Assembly (NCBI GenBank): GCA_037039685.1
Contig: JAWNGF010000007.1
Location: forward strand, 744,001-808,000
Direction of reading: 5' to 3'
From: Ceratobasidium sp. AG-K
Lineage: Eukaryota > Basidiomycota > Agaricomycetes > Cantharellales > Ceratobasidiaceae
DNA length: 64,000 bases
Position 1 is the stretch's first letter, and each line of letters starts with the position of its first letter. The translations under genes and the position numbers were made by a program. Below are positions 34,601 to 46,269 of this stretch, piece by piece. Below the pieces are notes generated by a model. That model searched no databases and was not told the origin of the DNA. It saw nothing but the letters and a program-made list of their open reading frames with translations.

Positions 34601-35639
34601 GTTAAATCCATCGCTGAGTACGCTCGCAAGTTAATGACTCGGCACCAGTTCAACAACGATGCACTCCGTTTACTACTCGCTTCCCTTGGGGGAGGAATCA
34701 CTTCAGCGGAAGTGTTCGTCGACAGCGCCCTTCAGAAATACCTCTTTCGTGAAATGTCGCTGTTCGAACGAGCTGCTAAAGGCGAACCAGCTACGTTCAT
34801 TGGGAAGGGAAGAAATCGATGGGATTTCAATAACGGAAAACTTGGGGATGAGGAAGACGGAGACCTAGAACCTCCGGGGAAGATTGGGAGCGTGGACGCA
34901 TCCAATCCCTCTCCGGTACTTGCTACGATAGAAAGCCCCGCATATATAGCCGCGTACGGGCAAATATCGGGAGGCACACGCAGTTATCAGACTGAAATAT
35001 GTGAGTGTTGAACACAGGTTGGACATCACTGAACTCAACGTGTGACCCACTTGAAGACTATTTATTCAAAGCCTATGACCTAGAACCTAACGATCCTGTT
35101 ATATGCCTTAGCCTTGGAACAGCGTGTATTGGACGAGCAATGCAACGCCAGGCTGATAATAGAAATCACATGGTAACCCAGGTGCGCTCTCATGAACGTT
35201 CGAGCCGAGTTTATTGTTGCTGAAACGACGTAGGGTTTTGCGTTTTTGAACAAGTATAGGTCGCTCCGAGCTGGCGAAGGGCCATTGCAGGCAGAAGAGG
35301 TCGATTATAATCTTGGACGGGGGTTTCAACAACTAGGTTGGAACGCTTTCTCCTTCATCTTAGCCATTAACTTACATCATTATCAACGATTAACAGGTCT
35401 TCACGCATTTGCTCAGAAGCATTATCAAGCGGTACTAGAAAGCGCCAGCAAACGACGACAGGAAGACAGTAGCGCTTCCGTAGGTCTTTATTCCTCTTTC
35501 TGCCAACTAAATTACTTGCTGAGGATCCACGTAGTTGGGAATCGCTCGGGAGGCCGCATATAACCTGTCTTTAATCTACGTTATTTCTGGGTCGGCCCCA
35601 CTCGCTCAAGACCTATACCGCCGCTGGCTCAGCTTCTGA
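31672..35639 (+). CDS. TFC4: TFIIIC TPR subunit (Tfc4/tau131-like)
   Basis: This gene encodes the TPR-rich subunit of RNA polymerase III factor TFIIIC, which recruits TFIIIB at tRNA and 5S genes. It starts MDQSGDEYDDW, followed by an acidic N terminus (TTDDESGDSDEYEEN). A basic patch (GKRKKGKG) then precedes tandem TPRs: MLGQANDAYAEGDRDAAIELL, AWSTLALCHEEAGDARRA, AWAELGLESRENG..QAVYCYRNATRLD, ADVFFEIGMFADAVTIYERL and QIGQCHKQMKNYAAARDVYRR. The second TPR block includes ALDLVNEG. The C terminus GIAREAAYNLSLIY...AQDLYRRWLSF matches the conserved end of Tfc4. It is assembled from about 15 exons. The last starts after a CACGTAG acceptor near 35536 and stops at 35637-35639. Length is about 1,000 residues, typical for the family. 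A few internal exon ends were not checked base by base. Confidence 0.9.
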
Positions 35640-36502
35640 ACCTGTCTAAATTCCGACACCTCGCCTCTGCCATCTTTGGAGGTGAGAGCCTTGAATGGTC
35701 TCCTCCAAATACGCTGTTATTTCCTGCTCCTTAGTCCATGGCACCTAGTAGATATTATAATAAACTATTAATAAAAAGTAAAAAGCCTGGGCGTCCTCCA
35801 TCCAAAACAGTGACCCAGGTAGCAGTCAAATTTTGCGATCCTTGCGCGTGTTCCGCCGACATCGAGAAGTTCGACTAGCCGGAATTAACCTCGCTCCATG
35901 CCACCCACACCGGCCTATTTACGAACTCCAGTTGACGAGCCTCAACCCGAACCGAACCGGGTCCATGTGCTGATTGGGATGCCCATGTGCCCTTTGATTG
36001 GCTGACTGACATCAGTGTGCCGTGACGGGGTCAAGGGTGACCCGTGACCTTCGACCTGGGTCGTGACTGCAGTCATGACCAGGGTCACCCGACAGTCAAG
36101 GTGTAAGTCTCACCAGCGATGTGTTTCAGGCTGTGCAACACCAGATACAAACCACAAAGCTCCAACCAACTTTTCCCTACATCGAGATTTGAGCTAATAT
36201 CGGCTTGTGATGTGGGATAAATATCAGCGAGACGGGTCGGGAGCATCGTTAAGGTAGGCTCTTCCTTCACGAGTTAATCCTGTAGTCTGCTACGACCCGT
36301 TAACAACGGATCCTTATGCATAATTTAGCTGCCCCAACCCTGGGCTTATGGTTCCTAAGCGGTGAGCATTGAGGCCCTGGAGGATGGTAGCAACTAGACT
36401 CTCCACGAGTGCGTGCACAAGGATTACGTCATCGCTGGCTATGATTAGTCATGGGCTGAGGCACGGTCATGACACCATGACCCGGGGTCACGACATCCCT
36501 TG
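35640..36502. other. Intergenic with TGACCC/GGGTCA cluster
   Basis: No gene is visible. Between about 36015 and 36095 the sequence repeats TGACCC, GGGTCA and GTGACC elements in both orientations. This includes a near-perfect palindrome centred on CTGCAG at about 36069 (GGGTCGTGA-CTGCAG-TCATGACC). More TGACCCGGGGTCA sequence occurs at 36478-36490. It could be a regulatory cluster, a cruciform-forming patch or a decayed inverted repeat. Confidence 0.45.
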
Positions 36503-36560
36503 GTTTCTTCAAGTTATGAGTTCTGACATCAATCCGTTTCTTCAAGTTATGAGTTCTGAC
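36503..36560 (+). repeat. 33-bp-period tandem duplication
   Basis: The 25-nt block starting GTTTCTTCAAGTTATGAG is present at 36503-36527 and again at 36536-36560, giving a period of 33 bp with 8 differing bases between. It lies just 5' of the damaged F-box gene and may be a replication-slippage duplication. Confidence 0.75.
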
Positions 36561-36589
36561 CAATCCGACCTACTTCGTCAATGGGGGCT

Positions 36590-38150
36590 GTGCAAGAATA
36601 ACTGGGCTATGCCATCCAATATTACCTGCGACACGCCGCTGATGTCGCGGTCGCCATATCGAACCCTGCTCATCAACCTGGAGACTCTCACGCGCTACAA
36701 GCCGCCATTGTGGAGGCTCAATAGGACTCAAGCTTCCCTCGGAGATTATTCTCAGAGTATTCCGATGTATGGTGTGGCAAAGATCGTGCATTCTATCTGA
36801 AGATCGTCTAATGCATCCTAATCTAAGTCAGCACAATTGTACTACGCCTGCACTCGTGTTATCGCTCGTATGCTATCCTTGGCGGGCTCTCATGCTTCAA
36901 TCGCCCTCGTTCTGGTCACATATTGTTCTAACGCTAGGTGCTATGAATGGCGTGGTTAAATTGTGCGACCAGGGTCAATTGTTCCTTCAACGCGCGCATG
37001 GTCATCCATTATGTGTTTGGATTGGCGGTGAAACGAATATTGCCAACCACGATGCGGCTATTCAGAGATTGCCTGCGCTCGTACTATGGGGACATTGAAT
37101 CACTTACCTTCACAAACCACAACAATCGTGCTAGGATCAATACTATCATATCTCCCTGGCTAACTCATGGACCTGCTGGTTCGGTCCGTGCCTTGACGGT
37201 CTGGCTAGACAACATTCCAAGGCACTGGATGTTACGGCTTCCTGACGAGCTGAATGAGACAGACTTGGCATCGTTTCTCGAGCCTATCCAAACGGTGAGC
37301 TTCAATAGGGACTTTTTCTGGTGGGATAGCCCAGTATATCGCAATCTCCGCGTACTACAGCTTGGTATTAGAACGATACTGAGGTTGTATCAACTTATTG
37401 CCATTCTTTCTACGTGTCCACAACTCCACACTTTCCAGCTCCTGGACTTACGTATTAAAGCGCTTCAAGGGGAACCGACGAGTACGGTTACTCTGAGCCA
37501 GCCCAAAATACTGGAAATGAAGAATATACAGCCCGGCCGCCTGGCTGTTTTGCTACTGGAAATCTTTCCTAACTCTCGGGATTTGATCATACCCATCGAT
37601 CTGTGTGGGGACGACAGTGATGCTTTTGCTGTTCGGGCATTCCTCGCTCGTTGCGATGTCAAAGTATTGTGCATTGCGCATATCACAAGCGTCGACCGAC
37701 TGGCACTGTATTTATCTGACATTCCCGAGGGATACCTGGATACTCTGATCTTGCGCTGCGAAAAGAAATCGCGCGCCCAGCACAATCTTTATGATTTACG
37801 CAAAGGCTGTGCCTGGCTCACGAACGAATGCTTCAGTTGTCACGAAATTTACCTAATGAACGGTTCATTAAGGGGGAAAAGTGTCAAGGAGGTAGTACTG
37901 GATCATCTACTGGATACCAAGCCGAACTTTGACTCGTGTGTTTACGATTTGTTTGATGCTGCTCTGATGGCTCAATTACAATCCTTCATGGACAACGTTC
38001 CCTCCGAGCGATTTTGTTTCTCGAGTCCCGTACGAGTGAGTCTGTCGGGCGTATTTACCAAGTTATGTATTTTCCCCTAAGTATCTGATCTAGGAAAGGC
38101 GTGGCAGGCCCTCTGTGCTTTGCTCGTTCTTTACTTCGCGAACCTTGTGA
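36590..38150 (+). pseudogene. F-box/LRR-type gene with frame damage
   Basis: An F-box core reads KLPSEIILRVFRCMVW near 36731-36778, then VLSLVCYPWRALMLQSPSFW. The preceding helix (HALQAAIVEAQ) ends in a stop in another frame, so one frame change is needed there. A second change is needed near 37060-37085, where the first frame runs into a stop just as a long frame (to 38080) takes over with RSYYGDIESLTF. The long part is an LRR-like helical region with LRVLQLGIRTILRLYQL and PEGYLDTLILRC. A GTGAGT...TAG intron (38036-38093) would move the end to 38150. F-box proteins of this type bind Skp1 and present substrates to SCF ligases; they are very numerous in Agaricomycetes. Two shifts suggest a pseudogene. 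Assembly indels are an alternative. Confidence 0.6.
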
Positions 38151-38549
38151 AACCTCGCTTGCATATGGCCCCTATGAACCTGGCTTCGGGGGCCTACTTC
38201 ACAAATGAACAACCCTAGGCACAATATGTACGCCTACACGTGTGCCCCAAAAGCAGTGCTAACAGGCACTGCCTACAACAGAGGGACTGAGCACTCATCA
38301 GAAGGCAGATTTGGAAAACTCGCAGGATTCGCACCGTAGTCTCAAACGGTTGGTTATTATTGAAAATGTATCATCTATGTCCTAAAGTCCGCCATTAAAT
38401 ACAAAGTACATGCACGTGCATGACAATTATCCACAATAACCGCCCAAGAAACCATCGACAGATACCCATGAGATGGTCAAACCAGGTAAAAGAAGAATAA
38501 AAAACCCAAAATGGATCTCAACTAACAAAGCCGTGAACCACGGCTTCAA

Positions 38550-41500
38550 TCAGAATACACCTTCCCCGACTGGCTCAAGTTGAACGGTGCCTTCCGAGAG
38601 ACCCCCAATGGCTAACCTAAAGATCTTATCCGATTCATATACCTGGCTTGGTTCTGGTTGTAGAGCTTGAGGTTCGAGTTGAATTCGTGGAGTATAGCAA
38701 GTAGATATCGAGTCAGATCGCTTAGCCGGAGGTGCAAACCAGCGTGATAGCTCCTGGCGATATGTTTCGTCATATAGCCACCGGACGAGCATAGCTTCCA
38801 AGGCTTGACGTTTGACCGGTTTCGATAAATAATCAGACATTCCAACTGGAAACGGAAAGGTGAGCTGGAGACCGGTTTAAATGAATAATTGGGATACCAT
38901 TTAAGCATTTCTCCTTGTCGCCTCGAATCGCTGATGCTGTCATGGCTATGATCGGCACTGAACGCGCCTCGACCGACCCCAATTGTCTAATGCATGTCGT
39001 TGCTTCGTATCCATCCATTTCTGGCATCTGATTATGCGCATTCTCCGTGAAGATGTTACCCAAAAAGATCCACATTGAACATACCTGACAATCCATTAAT
39101 ATCAAGTCATAGGCCCGCTTCTCCACCGCAGTCAGCACTTGCTTCCCGTTATCAGCCGCCTCGGCATTGAAGTTCATTTTTCTCAGCGTCTTGAGAGCGA
39201 TTTGTTGGTTTATCACATTGTCCTCTGCTACCAGGATCCAAATATCCTCGCGAGGGCGTTGGAGAGAGCCAGATGGCCTTGGTGCCATGCCATTGACCAT
39301 GCTCGAACCAAGTACGTGATCGTTATCGTATTTCGCAATCGATGAATTGGGCGTGCTCAATCCTAGAAAGTCGGATGGTTTTGACCTAGCGTGAGCAGCA
39401 GCATCGAGCGAGAATTCTTGCGGGGCGGAGGTGTGAAGGCTGCCTTGGGAGTTGCTTTCACATGCCTTCTTGAATGGCACTGAGAACCAGGCGCACGTCC
39501 CTTTGCCCTCTCTCGGCTCGAGACCAATTTGTCCGCCCATGAGTTCCACGAGCTAGGGATCACAAATCAGGAATCCCATCACGGTTACGCGATCTAAGAA
39601 TACTTACGTTTTTGCTGATGGTCAGCCCCAGTCCAGTGCCTCCATATCTTCTCGCCGTTGACGAATCAGCTTGCGAAAATGGTTGAAACAAGCGCTGCCG
39701 AATCGAGTCTATGATTCCTACACCCTCATCTTCGACTGAGAATCGAACGCGAACCAGATCTTCATCCTCAGACTCCTCAACCGCACGAAGAGTGATTGAA
39801 CCTTCGGAAGTAAACTTGATGGAGTTTGTGAGTAAGTTGGTCAAAACTTGACGTAGTCTGCCTATTCAGAACGTTGGTATGAGTTGAGATCATACTCATA
39901 TTATTTGGTGCATACCTGGATCACCCATTACCCGACCTGTGTAGGAAAGATGAACCTCGTCCTTGAAGGTAAGTCCCTTAGAGCAAACACCGGTTAGTTG
40001 GACCGGGAAGCTCTTCCAAAGAGGCCTACCTTCTTATTGGTGGCGAAATATAACATTTTCTTGGTGTCCAGTATTACTACACCCAAAGAAAATGGAATAT
40101 TGTCAACGTCGAGTTTGCCCATTTCAACCTCTTTTCATGCTACGCGTGAGCTAAATGCACAGCCTTTAAGGAAGGCACTTACTCGAGAAATCTAAAATAT
40201 CATTGATGACTCTACGAAGCAAGTTAGTTAAGCAAGCATATACACGATGGTCGTAGTGGAGACCCTCACGTTAGCAAGGCGTCTGCTGATCGCTGGATAT
40301 TTTCAGCAATTCCTCGTTGCTCTGGGCCCAAATTGGTATCACAAAGTAGTTCGGATAAACCGATGACACCCGCAATTGGCGTACTACGAAAACCATAATC
40401 GTTTCAGAAATGGATAGACATAGACGGGAGCTCAATGAATCTCACCGAATTTCATGTGACATGTTTGCCAAAAACTGAGACTTTAACCGACTTGCTTCCT
40501 TGGCTGCAGTCTCTGACGCAAGGAGCCGGGAGCGCTCCGCGAACGATTCGCGCAGCTTCACCTCGGCGAGCTTCCTGGGTGTAGCATTGTAACCTTCCTC
40601 TATTGTTAAGAGCTTTGTACTTACCGTTCAGTAATGTCCTTCATTTGGTGATCACATTAATGCACCATTGCTATCGTGCATATACTAGGACTCACCATAC
40701 TAGCCCCGATTACACCTATAACCGGTCTCTTATCATGCGAATCCTCCCCAGGACTTCGCATCGTTCTTGCCAGCTCCATATTATCCGCTACAAACTCTAA
40801 TTCTTCCCTCAAAGGTGTATACTGCGTCCTAAACCACCTTCCTTCAATTTCCATCTCCTGAATTACCCTTTCACCGGCAAAGGCCCGTTCGAGCGATGAG
40901 CCAATAAGGCTAGCGTCCCAGGCTTCGTAAATTGATCGACCGAGCATAGTTTTATTGATTAGCCGACTACACGATGTCGGTAGTGAAGGTTGAGATGAGT
41001 GTCCAGGCTGAAATTGATCGTTGGACGAGCGATCAGACACGGAGGAAGAAGTAGAGTTCGAGCCTTGAGAAGAGGCCAGGAGCTTGAGTCGACGGACGCC
41101 AGGTCCTTCAGCAACAGTGATCTTCATACCTGCAAGGCAATAAATCAAACTTGCGATATCTAGGTAAGGATACTAAAACATACCCCGATCAATAGCCCAG
41201 AGCGTCACGTCCGCGTGAATAAGCGTCGTCTGCAACCTCTCCTGCGTGCGCCTCGATGCGGCTAATGCTTCGACGGTATCGTGAATGTCCGTACACGTCC
41301 CAAACCACTTGGTAATATTGCCTTGTGAGTCCCTCATCGGCAAGCCTCGACCGACCATCCATCTGTAAGTGCCGTCGTGGCGTTGGCATCGATAGCTGAC
41401 CTCATACATCTCTCCAGTGTGAAGAGCATGGGACCAAGCCGCACCTATCCGCAAAATGCCCTAAATGACGGAATAGGTTTACAGATTGGGAGACGTACCG

Positions 41501-43790
41501 GTTGCGGGTATATCCTCGGGGTGGAAATGCGATTGCCAGCCCAACCCCTCAGAGTTCAGTGGGTCCGTACCAGTGTAATCGTACCAAACTTTGTCTTCGG
41601 ACGGTAGTAATCGATTCCGAACCACCGTGAGGCGTGGACACGGAAATTAGAGTGCCACCCCGAAACGGCACCGAAGGATCAAATGAATCATGCAGGGTCC
41701 AAATTAAATCAAGGAAGAGGCCCAGACCCAAGTCGAATCCAAGAGTTGGCCCCAGGAGTATCGCAGTATTCCGAACAATAGATGTCCAGATTAGGAGTAT
41801 TTGAAGCAAACACAGCGGGGGCGACAATCATCCATCGGACGGGGGTGGGAACAGTATTCGCAGGGCAGCACGCAGCAGTCAAACGGTGAGGAGTAATAAG
41901 AGGATCACTGATTAGCTATTTCCCCGAAACGGGCAATAATCCACCTACTAAAGTACGTCACATACCCATCCGTTTGGGCAGTCCACACAATATGAGGCAA
42001 CACATCGCACACTTGCTCAAACTCTGCTCAGAGAGACATTAGCGAGCGAGGAAAACAGACAATTAAAAATTACGTACGCATATCACTCTCGTGCCTCACT
42101 CTCTCGACCCGCTCCTTTTCTCTCTGTGTCACATCCCGCATCATCATCAACCCGCCTACGAGCTCGCCCCTCGAATCTCTCATCGGCCGGGCCGAGATTT
42201 CGAGCACGATTTTCGGGCCATGTGGAATATTTGTGTCGACTGGTATCGTAGACCTGGCAGCCGCATCTTCAAAATGAGAGGTGGTCGTGCGAGCAGAGAG
42301 AATCGAAACGGGAGGTTCGGGAAAATAGCTACCAGAGCTCTCAATAGGCGTAGTGTTTGGCTCCACCACGCCACCCGGACCCTCGCTGGGCAATGAGGCC
42401 AAGGTGGCCGTGGGTGACACAGCTCTGAGCGTGGCAGCAATCGATTCTGACCCTGCTTCGCTTTCGACCCCCCAGGAATGTGCTGGTGAAGTGTCGCCCG
42501 AGTCTGCCGACTGTGCAGTATTACCTGAGGGAACAGGTCGAGTGGCGCTGCCATGTGCAACCGGTTGCGTAGCATCGCTTGATTCAGTTGGTTCAGCCTC
42601 GCCCGGGTCGGCCGGGTGGGCATTGTACGAGTTGATACGCTTTAAATCTTCCGTGGGCGCTCGTACGTAATGCATCTCTGGTCCCTCGAGACGTACCGCC
42701 CCACATCGGAATTCGTTGATGACCTGGCCGAGGATAGCTGCTCGATACAGTGGGTGTGACTGGGGCTCCATTCGATGAGTAAAATCCAGATCGGTCATGA
42801 CCAGCGATGGATGCCAATTGGGGCAATAGGATAACGGGCAGTTGGGCAAACTGGATGGGAACGGGGATGAAGAGTAGGAGTTGCTTCGACGAGGGCGGGT
42901 GAAATACGTTGCGCCGACTTCTCCTTCGCCAGCCAGATCGACCCATTGTTGGTTCCGGATTGCCACTGTCCCGTCGGCGGAGAGGACCATGACGGCAGCG
43001 TCAACCGAGTCGATTACGCCGTCTCGAAGAGTATCAGCAAGAGTGGTAGGAGGCGGAGAAGGCGAACATCTGGATGAGTTTGGCGAAGTGGACTTGTGGA
43101 GGCTTGGGATAAATAATGATGGCGTGTTCGGGGGAACAGTCGTGCTGGGAGAGGCGAGTGGCGGAGTTGCTACCTCACTCATGGGGGAAAAAATGGAGGA
43201 GAGTTCGCTTCGTGGAGAAATGCCGTCTTCAGTTGGGCTTGGTGTTGGAGGTTGCAGTCGTGATCTTGAGTCGGTGCCCCTACGAGTACGCCGTGTTCCC
43301 CTACGAGGAACACTGACATCGCGCAAAGAAATTGTATAAAAACACTCGTGGATCATGATGGTTCGTGGTGCTGGAAGAACATTACTTGGTGACTTGGACG
43401 TGGCGTACATCTAAAACCCGATAAAATGCTAAGTTTAATTTGGCGGATTTTCTATCACATTCTAGCGCTCACCGGGTCGTCCGTTGGATGCCACGCAGCA
43501 ACACTCACATCCAGCAACGACTTTTCAGTCTTGAGTCGACGTATAAGCGGTATAGCTGTATCCGCATGGCCTATTCTTTGTGCAGCCTCGTTGAGTGCCA
43601 ATGTAAAAGCAGACCTCGCCTCGAGAGTCCACAAATGATTTGTCGTTCGTCCAACGATTTCCGCAGCAGGAATGCCAAACAGCCGTTCAGCCTGGCGAGA
43701 GATAACCCGCACTTGGCGGTTAGCGTCGAGTACGACCAACGCCTCTGGGGCAAAGCGTAGGCCACGTATAGCCTCGTGTAGGTCCAGCAT
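38550..43790 (-). CDS. Multi-PAS hybrid histidine kinase A
   Basis: This is a hybrid two-component sensor kinase of roughly 1,400-1,500 residues in about 13 exons. In order: PAS1 ([29 protein letters not shown]); a Pro/Ser-rich linker; PAS2 ([18 protein letters not shown], ending RDVTQREKE); PAS3 (RCQRHDGTYRWMVGRGLPM, WFGTCTDIHD); PAS4 (VTLWAIDRGM...[12 protein letters not shown]); and the HisKA H-box NMSHEIRTP with phospho-acceptor His at 40454-40456. Next is HATPase_c with N-box [11 protein letters not shown]1 DEGVGI and G2 GGTGLGL. The receiver has AEDN, LILMDCQ (Asp codon 39091-39093), MTASA and SKPVKR. All phosphorelay residues are intact. Such kinases pass phosphate through an HPt protein to response regulators. 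No membrane segment or GAF/phytochrome domain is visible, so a cytosolic PAS ligand sensor is likely. It is a tandem paralogue of the gene at 46270. The start at MLDLHEA is shared by both copies; an upstream Met is possible. Confidence 0.9.
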
Positions 43791-44169
43791 GATGGTCGGA
43801 GCCCGAGAGTGAGAGCAAGCCTGATGTGCCTTGCACGTGACCCCACCGAAAATATCTGTCACACACATCAATGGAGAGTCATGATCGATCAATCGGTCCA
43901 CGTAAAGGCTATTCAGCTTTGGCTAGTCATAAGCGTATTCCCATCAAGCAAACCTGTCGTTGTGACGTTCGTTTCCTGCTCTGCTCAAACGAAGTAGAAA
44001 AATAATTCAGACGGTATTTGGACTAGGCTCCCGTGGTGACACTTCGCATTGAGCAATGGGCCGGCGGTAGGGGAAGGCACGACAAATACATTATCCAATT
44101 CGGCGGATTCCTGCGGAAGTTGAAATAACTTGGTTCAGCCCAAGAGTAAACACTGCCAACTCCCAACTT
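43791..44169. other. Upstream region of histidine kinase A
   Basis: No gene is seen. This should hold the promoter of the minus-strand kinase. Confidence 0.35.
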
Positions 44170-44789
44170 TCCCATAACATTGATCCCTCAGCAACAACAG
44201 GCGCCTCCTCCATTTGCCCTCAGGCAACAAGCAGGTACAAGAAAATCTAGCTTGGACGAGACCCATGCTGGAGGGAGCAAATGGGAAATTGACGATCAGT
44301 GCGGCGGCTCAGTCGTCTATACCGGTTCCGACCGGATCAGAGCTCTGAGGCACATATGGATGCCGTAGCCCAATTGCAAGTACTTTACAGCCTCCTACCT
44401 CGAGCTACGCACCGTACTGACACGCATCACACTAGGCATTTATCCTAATCTATTCACCCGTTACGACCACGTAGGCGTCAGAGAAGCCAGGTTCAGTGCA
44501 AAGAAGAGGATGACATCAGCTTCGAACACGTGAGTTTGCCCGCACCTCTACGATCTTCGAGAGTGTTTTTTTCTCACTTTTCAACTCTCGGAGTCAGGTT
44601 CGAACCGTGGACCAGTCTGCCCTCTCGCGTGCGAATTTGAGTGCAAGCAAGACACCGGACCCCGAAGACCTCGCGGTGCCGAAGGAAATCAAATTATGGT
44701 CGGGGAGGGCATACGCCCAATCCCTCATTTTGGCTCGGGACCACGCCACTTGGGGACACAGTTTCATAGATGCGCAAAGTGTGACTTAG
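44170..44789 (+). other. Coding-like segment, unknown, interrupted
   Basis: A Gln/Pro-rich start (PQQQQAPPPFALRQQ near 44190) leads to a frame ending at 44368. A second frame continues directly with YLELRTVLTRITLGIYPNLF near 44400-44460 and ends at a GTGAGT donor near 44530. After an AG near 44597 comes a frame with PKEIKLWSGRAYAQSLILAR and DHATWGHSFIDAQSV, ending at 44789. This looks like an eroded or mis-framed gene running opposite to the adjacent lectin gene. I do not recognise it. The frames do not join without a shift near 44368. Confidence 0.3.
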
Positions 44790-44845
44790 ATTCTAATGCT
44801 ATGAAAAACACCTGAATGATGTTAGGAAATCCTGTCATATTGTGC

Positions 44846-45454
44846 TCAGCAATCCAACGGGCTATCGACTTGGTGGAATATCCAACGCTGTTTCTCGCCG
44901 GTCGTATCTTGAATTGGGACCACCTAGCGTTCAATTCATATGTTTCATGTACCAACCGGCGCATGTAAAAAGTTGCTTACCGGAGTACCGTTGGTTGCGC
45001 TGTTAATACTCCAAGACACGGATCGACCGCCGTCCTTAATTCTACCAGACAAAAACGAGTATACTTTAGCAATGCATTAGATTTATTGTAATAGCTTACA
45101 AATATCCATTGTCATATGACACATTCCACACGTAATTCCCAAGCGGCAGGGTGTATATCGTGCTACCCCATCCTGCCTCGACAGATCGATCGTCATGGGG
45201 TTTGAAGTGCTGCAGCTGGCTATCATAGTCTTCTAGTACCCACTGAGGACTTAAAATAAGTGCTAATCCACCGATTGGGTCAAGATGCCCACACGTTGTT
45301 TGGTAGACAGGGCGTCAAACGGAGTCACAATGATTGGCTCCCCGTTTCCGGTGAACGTCATGGCCAGGCGCTGCCCTCGAGCATTCAGCACTCGGCTAAA
45401 GATATTATACGTGCCAGGCTCAGGACGGCGAATGGATGATGGCGCGGCGATCAT
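44846..45454 (-). CDS. CCL2-like beta-trefoil lectin
   Basis: Four exons (45454-45293, 45242-45100, 45041-44981, 44923-44846) join to 444 nt, 147 residues, with agreeing phases. The protein begins MIAAPSSIRRPEPGTYNI and carries the hallmarks of the small mushroom beta-trefoil lectins related to Coprinopsis CCL2: PGTYNIFSRVL near residue 13, a WVLEDYD block, an AGWG turn, LPLGNYVW, IKDGGRSVSWSI, and a final QRWIFHQV. No signal peptide is seen, which fits the cytosolic location known for this family. The characterised member binds fucosylated chitobiose-core glycans of invertebrates and acts in defence against nematodes. Glycan specificity here is inferred only. A Met 31 codons upstream is an alternative start, but it adds a Pro-rich piece atypical of the family. 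It lies between the two paralogous histidine kinases, on the same strand. Confidence 0.82.
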
Positions 45455-46269
45455 ATCTCTGGGTGGTTGATAAGATGGAGGGTCGAGGTAGATGCTACGA
45501 ATTATATAGCCGGGCCATGGAGGGGAGGGCAGGGGAATGCGGTACATCTGAGTCAGAGCTTTGGGGGCTGATTCGTAACATCGCTTTCGAGGAGTGCTGA
45601 CTAAGCAAGGTCAGTGCTGCGACGGCGGCGCTCATCGAGTACTCAATACCGGTGGGCATGATCTGCCAACACCCCCAAAAGCCATTGATCTAGGAACGAG
45701 TACTTTTTTTTGAAGGCGAAGGGATGAATGTCTATACGTACGGAAAATGGGGGTGTCAAGGTGTACTATTGATCTCACATATTGCTTGAAGGGTAAAGCC
45801 TGTCGTTTTTTGTTGGGCCGTACAGTACGAATCCCAGCGCAGAGTTTGTGGTCTCCATCAATCACATCGTTGAGGGACTTACCGGATCATGGGTCGGCTA
45901 GCCCGATAAGAGGATCTGATCGTGCATGCAGTCGGCCAATCGGAAACAATCTGTGACGGGGGTTGGTTGTGGGTTCAGGTGTTATCTTTAACAAGCTACG
46001 TGAACTACAGATCATGGAGAATAGATAAGATGGGGAGGTAGCAGATAACATGAAAGCTAGAAGAATGCAGCTTTCGCTCATATGGATGTAACATAGTCGA
46101 AGATCCAGGATCTAGAAATATATACTCTGGGAACACATATGCTCTACGTATATGAAGTCATAAATAAAGCAGTCATATGTGCGACAAAGAGGCCAAAGAA
46201 AAATACCAGAATCCAATGTATGTAATCATGCAGTTGGTGGCCGCTCGCGATGGGCGGCCGCGGCGCTAG
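45455..46269. other. Intergenic between lectin and histidine kinase B
   Basis: No gene is recognised. It contains the lectin promoter side and the 3' flank of kinase B. A GCGGCCGC-like GC-rich palindromic patch lies at 46254-46266, next to the kinase stop. The minus-strand frame 45632-45865 has no motif. Confidence 0.4.

Noticed and set aside
42353..43339. Long plus-strand frames opposite histidine kinase A
   Set aside because: Antisense to the Pro/Ser-rich PAS linker of the kinase; no independent motif.
44590..44625. GGTTCGAACC sequence resembling a tRNA B box
   Set aside because: No matching acceptor, D-arm or A box at the required distance on either strand; it cannot fold as a tRNA by eye.
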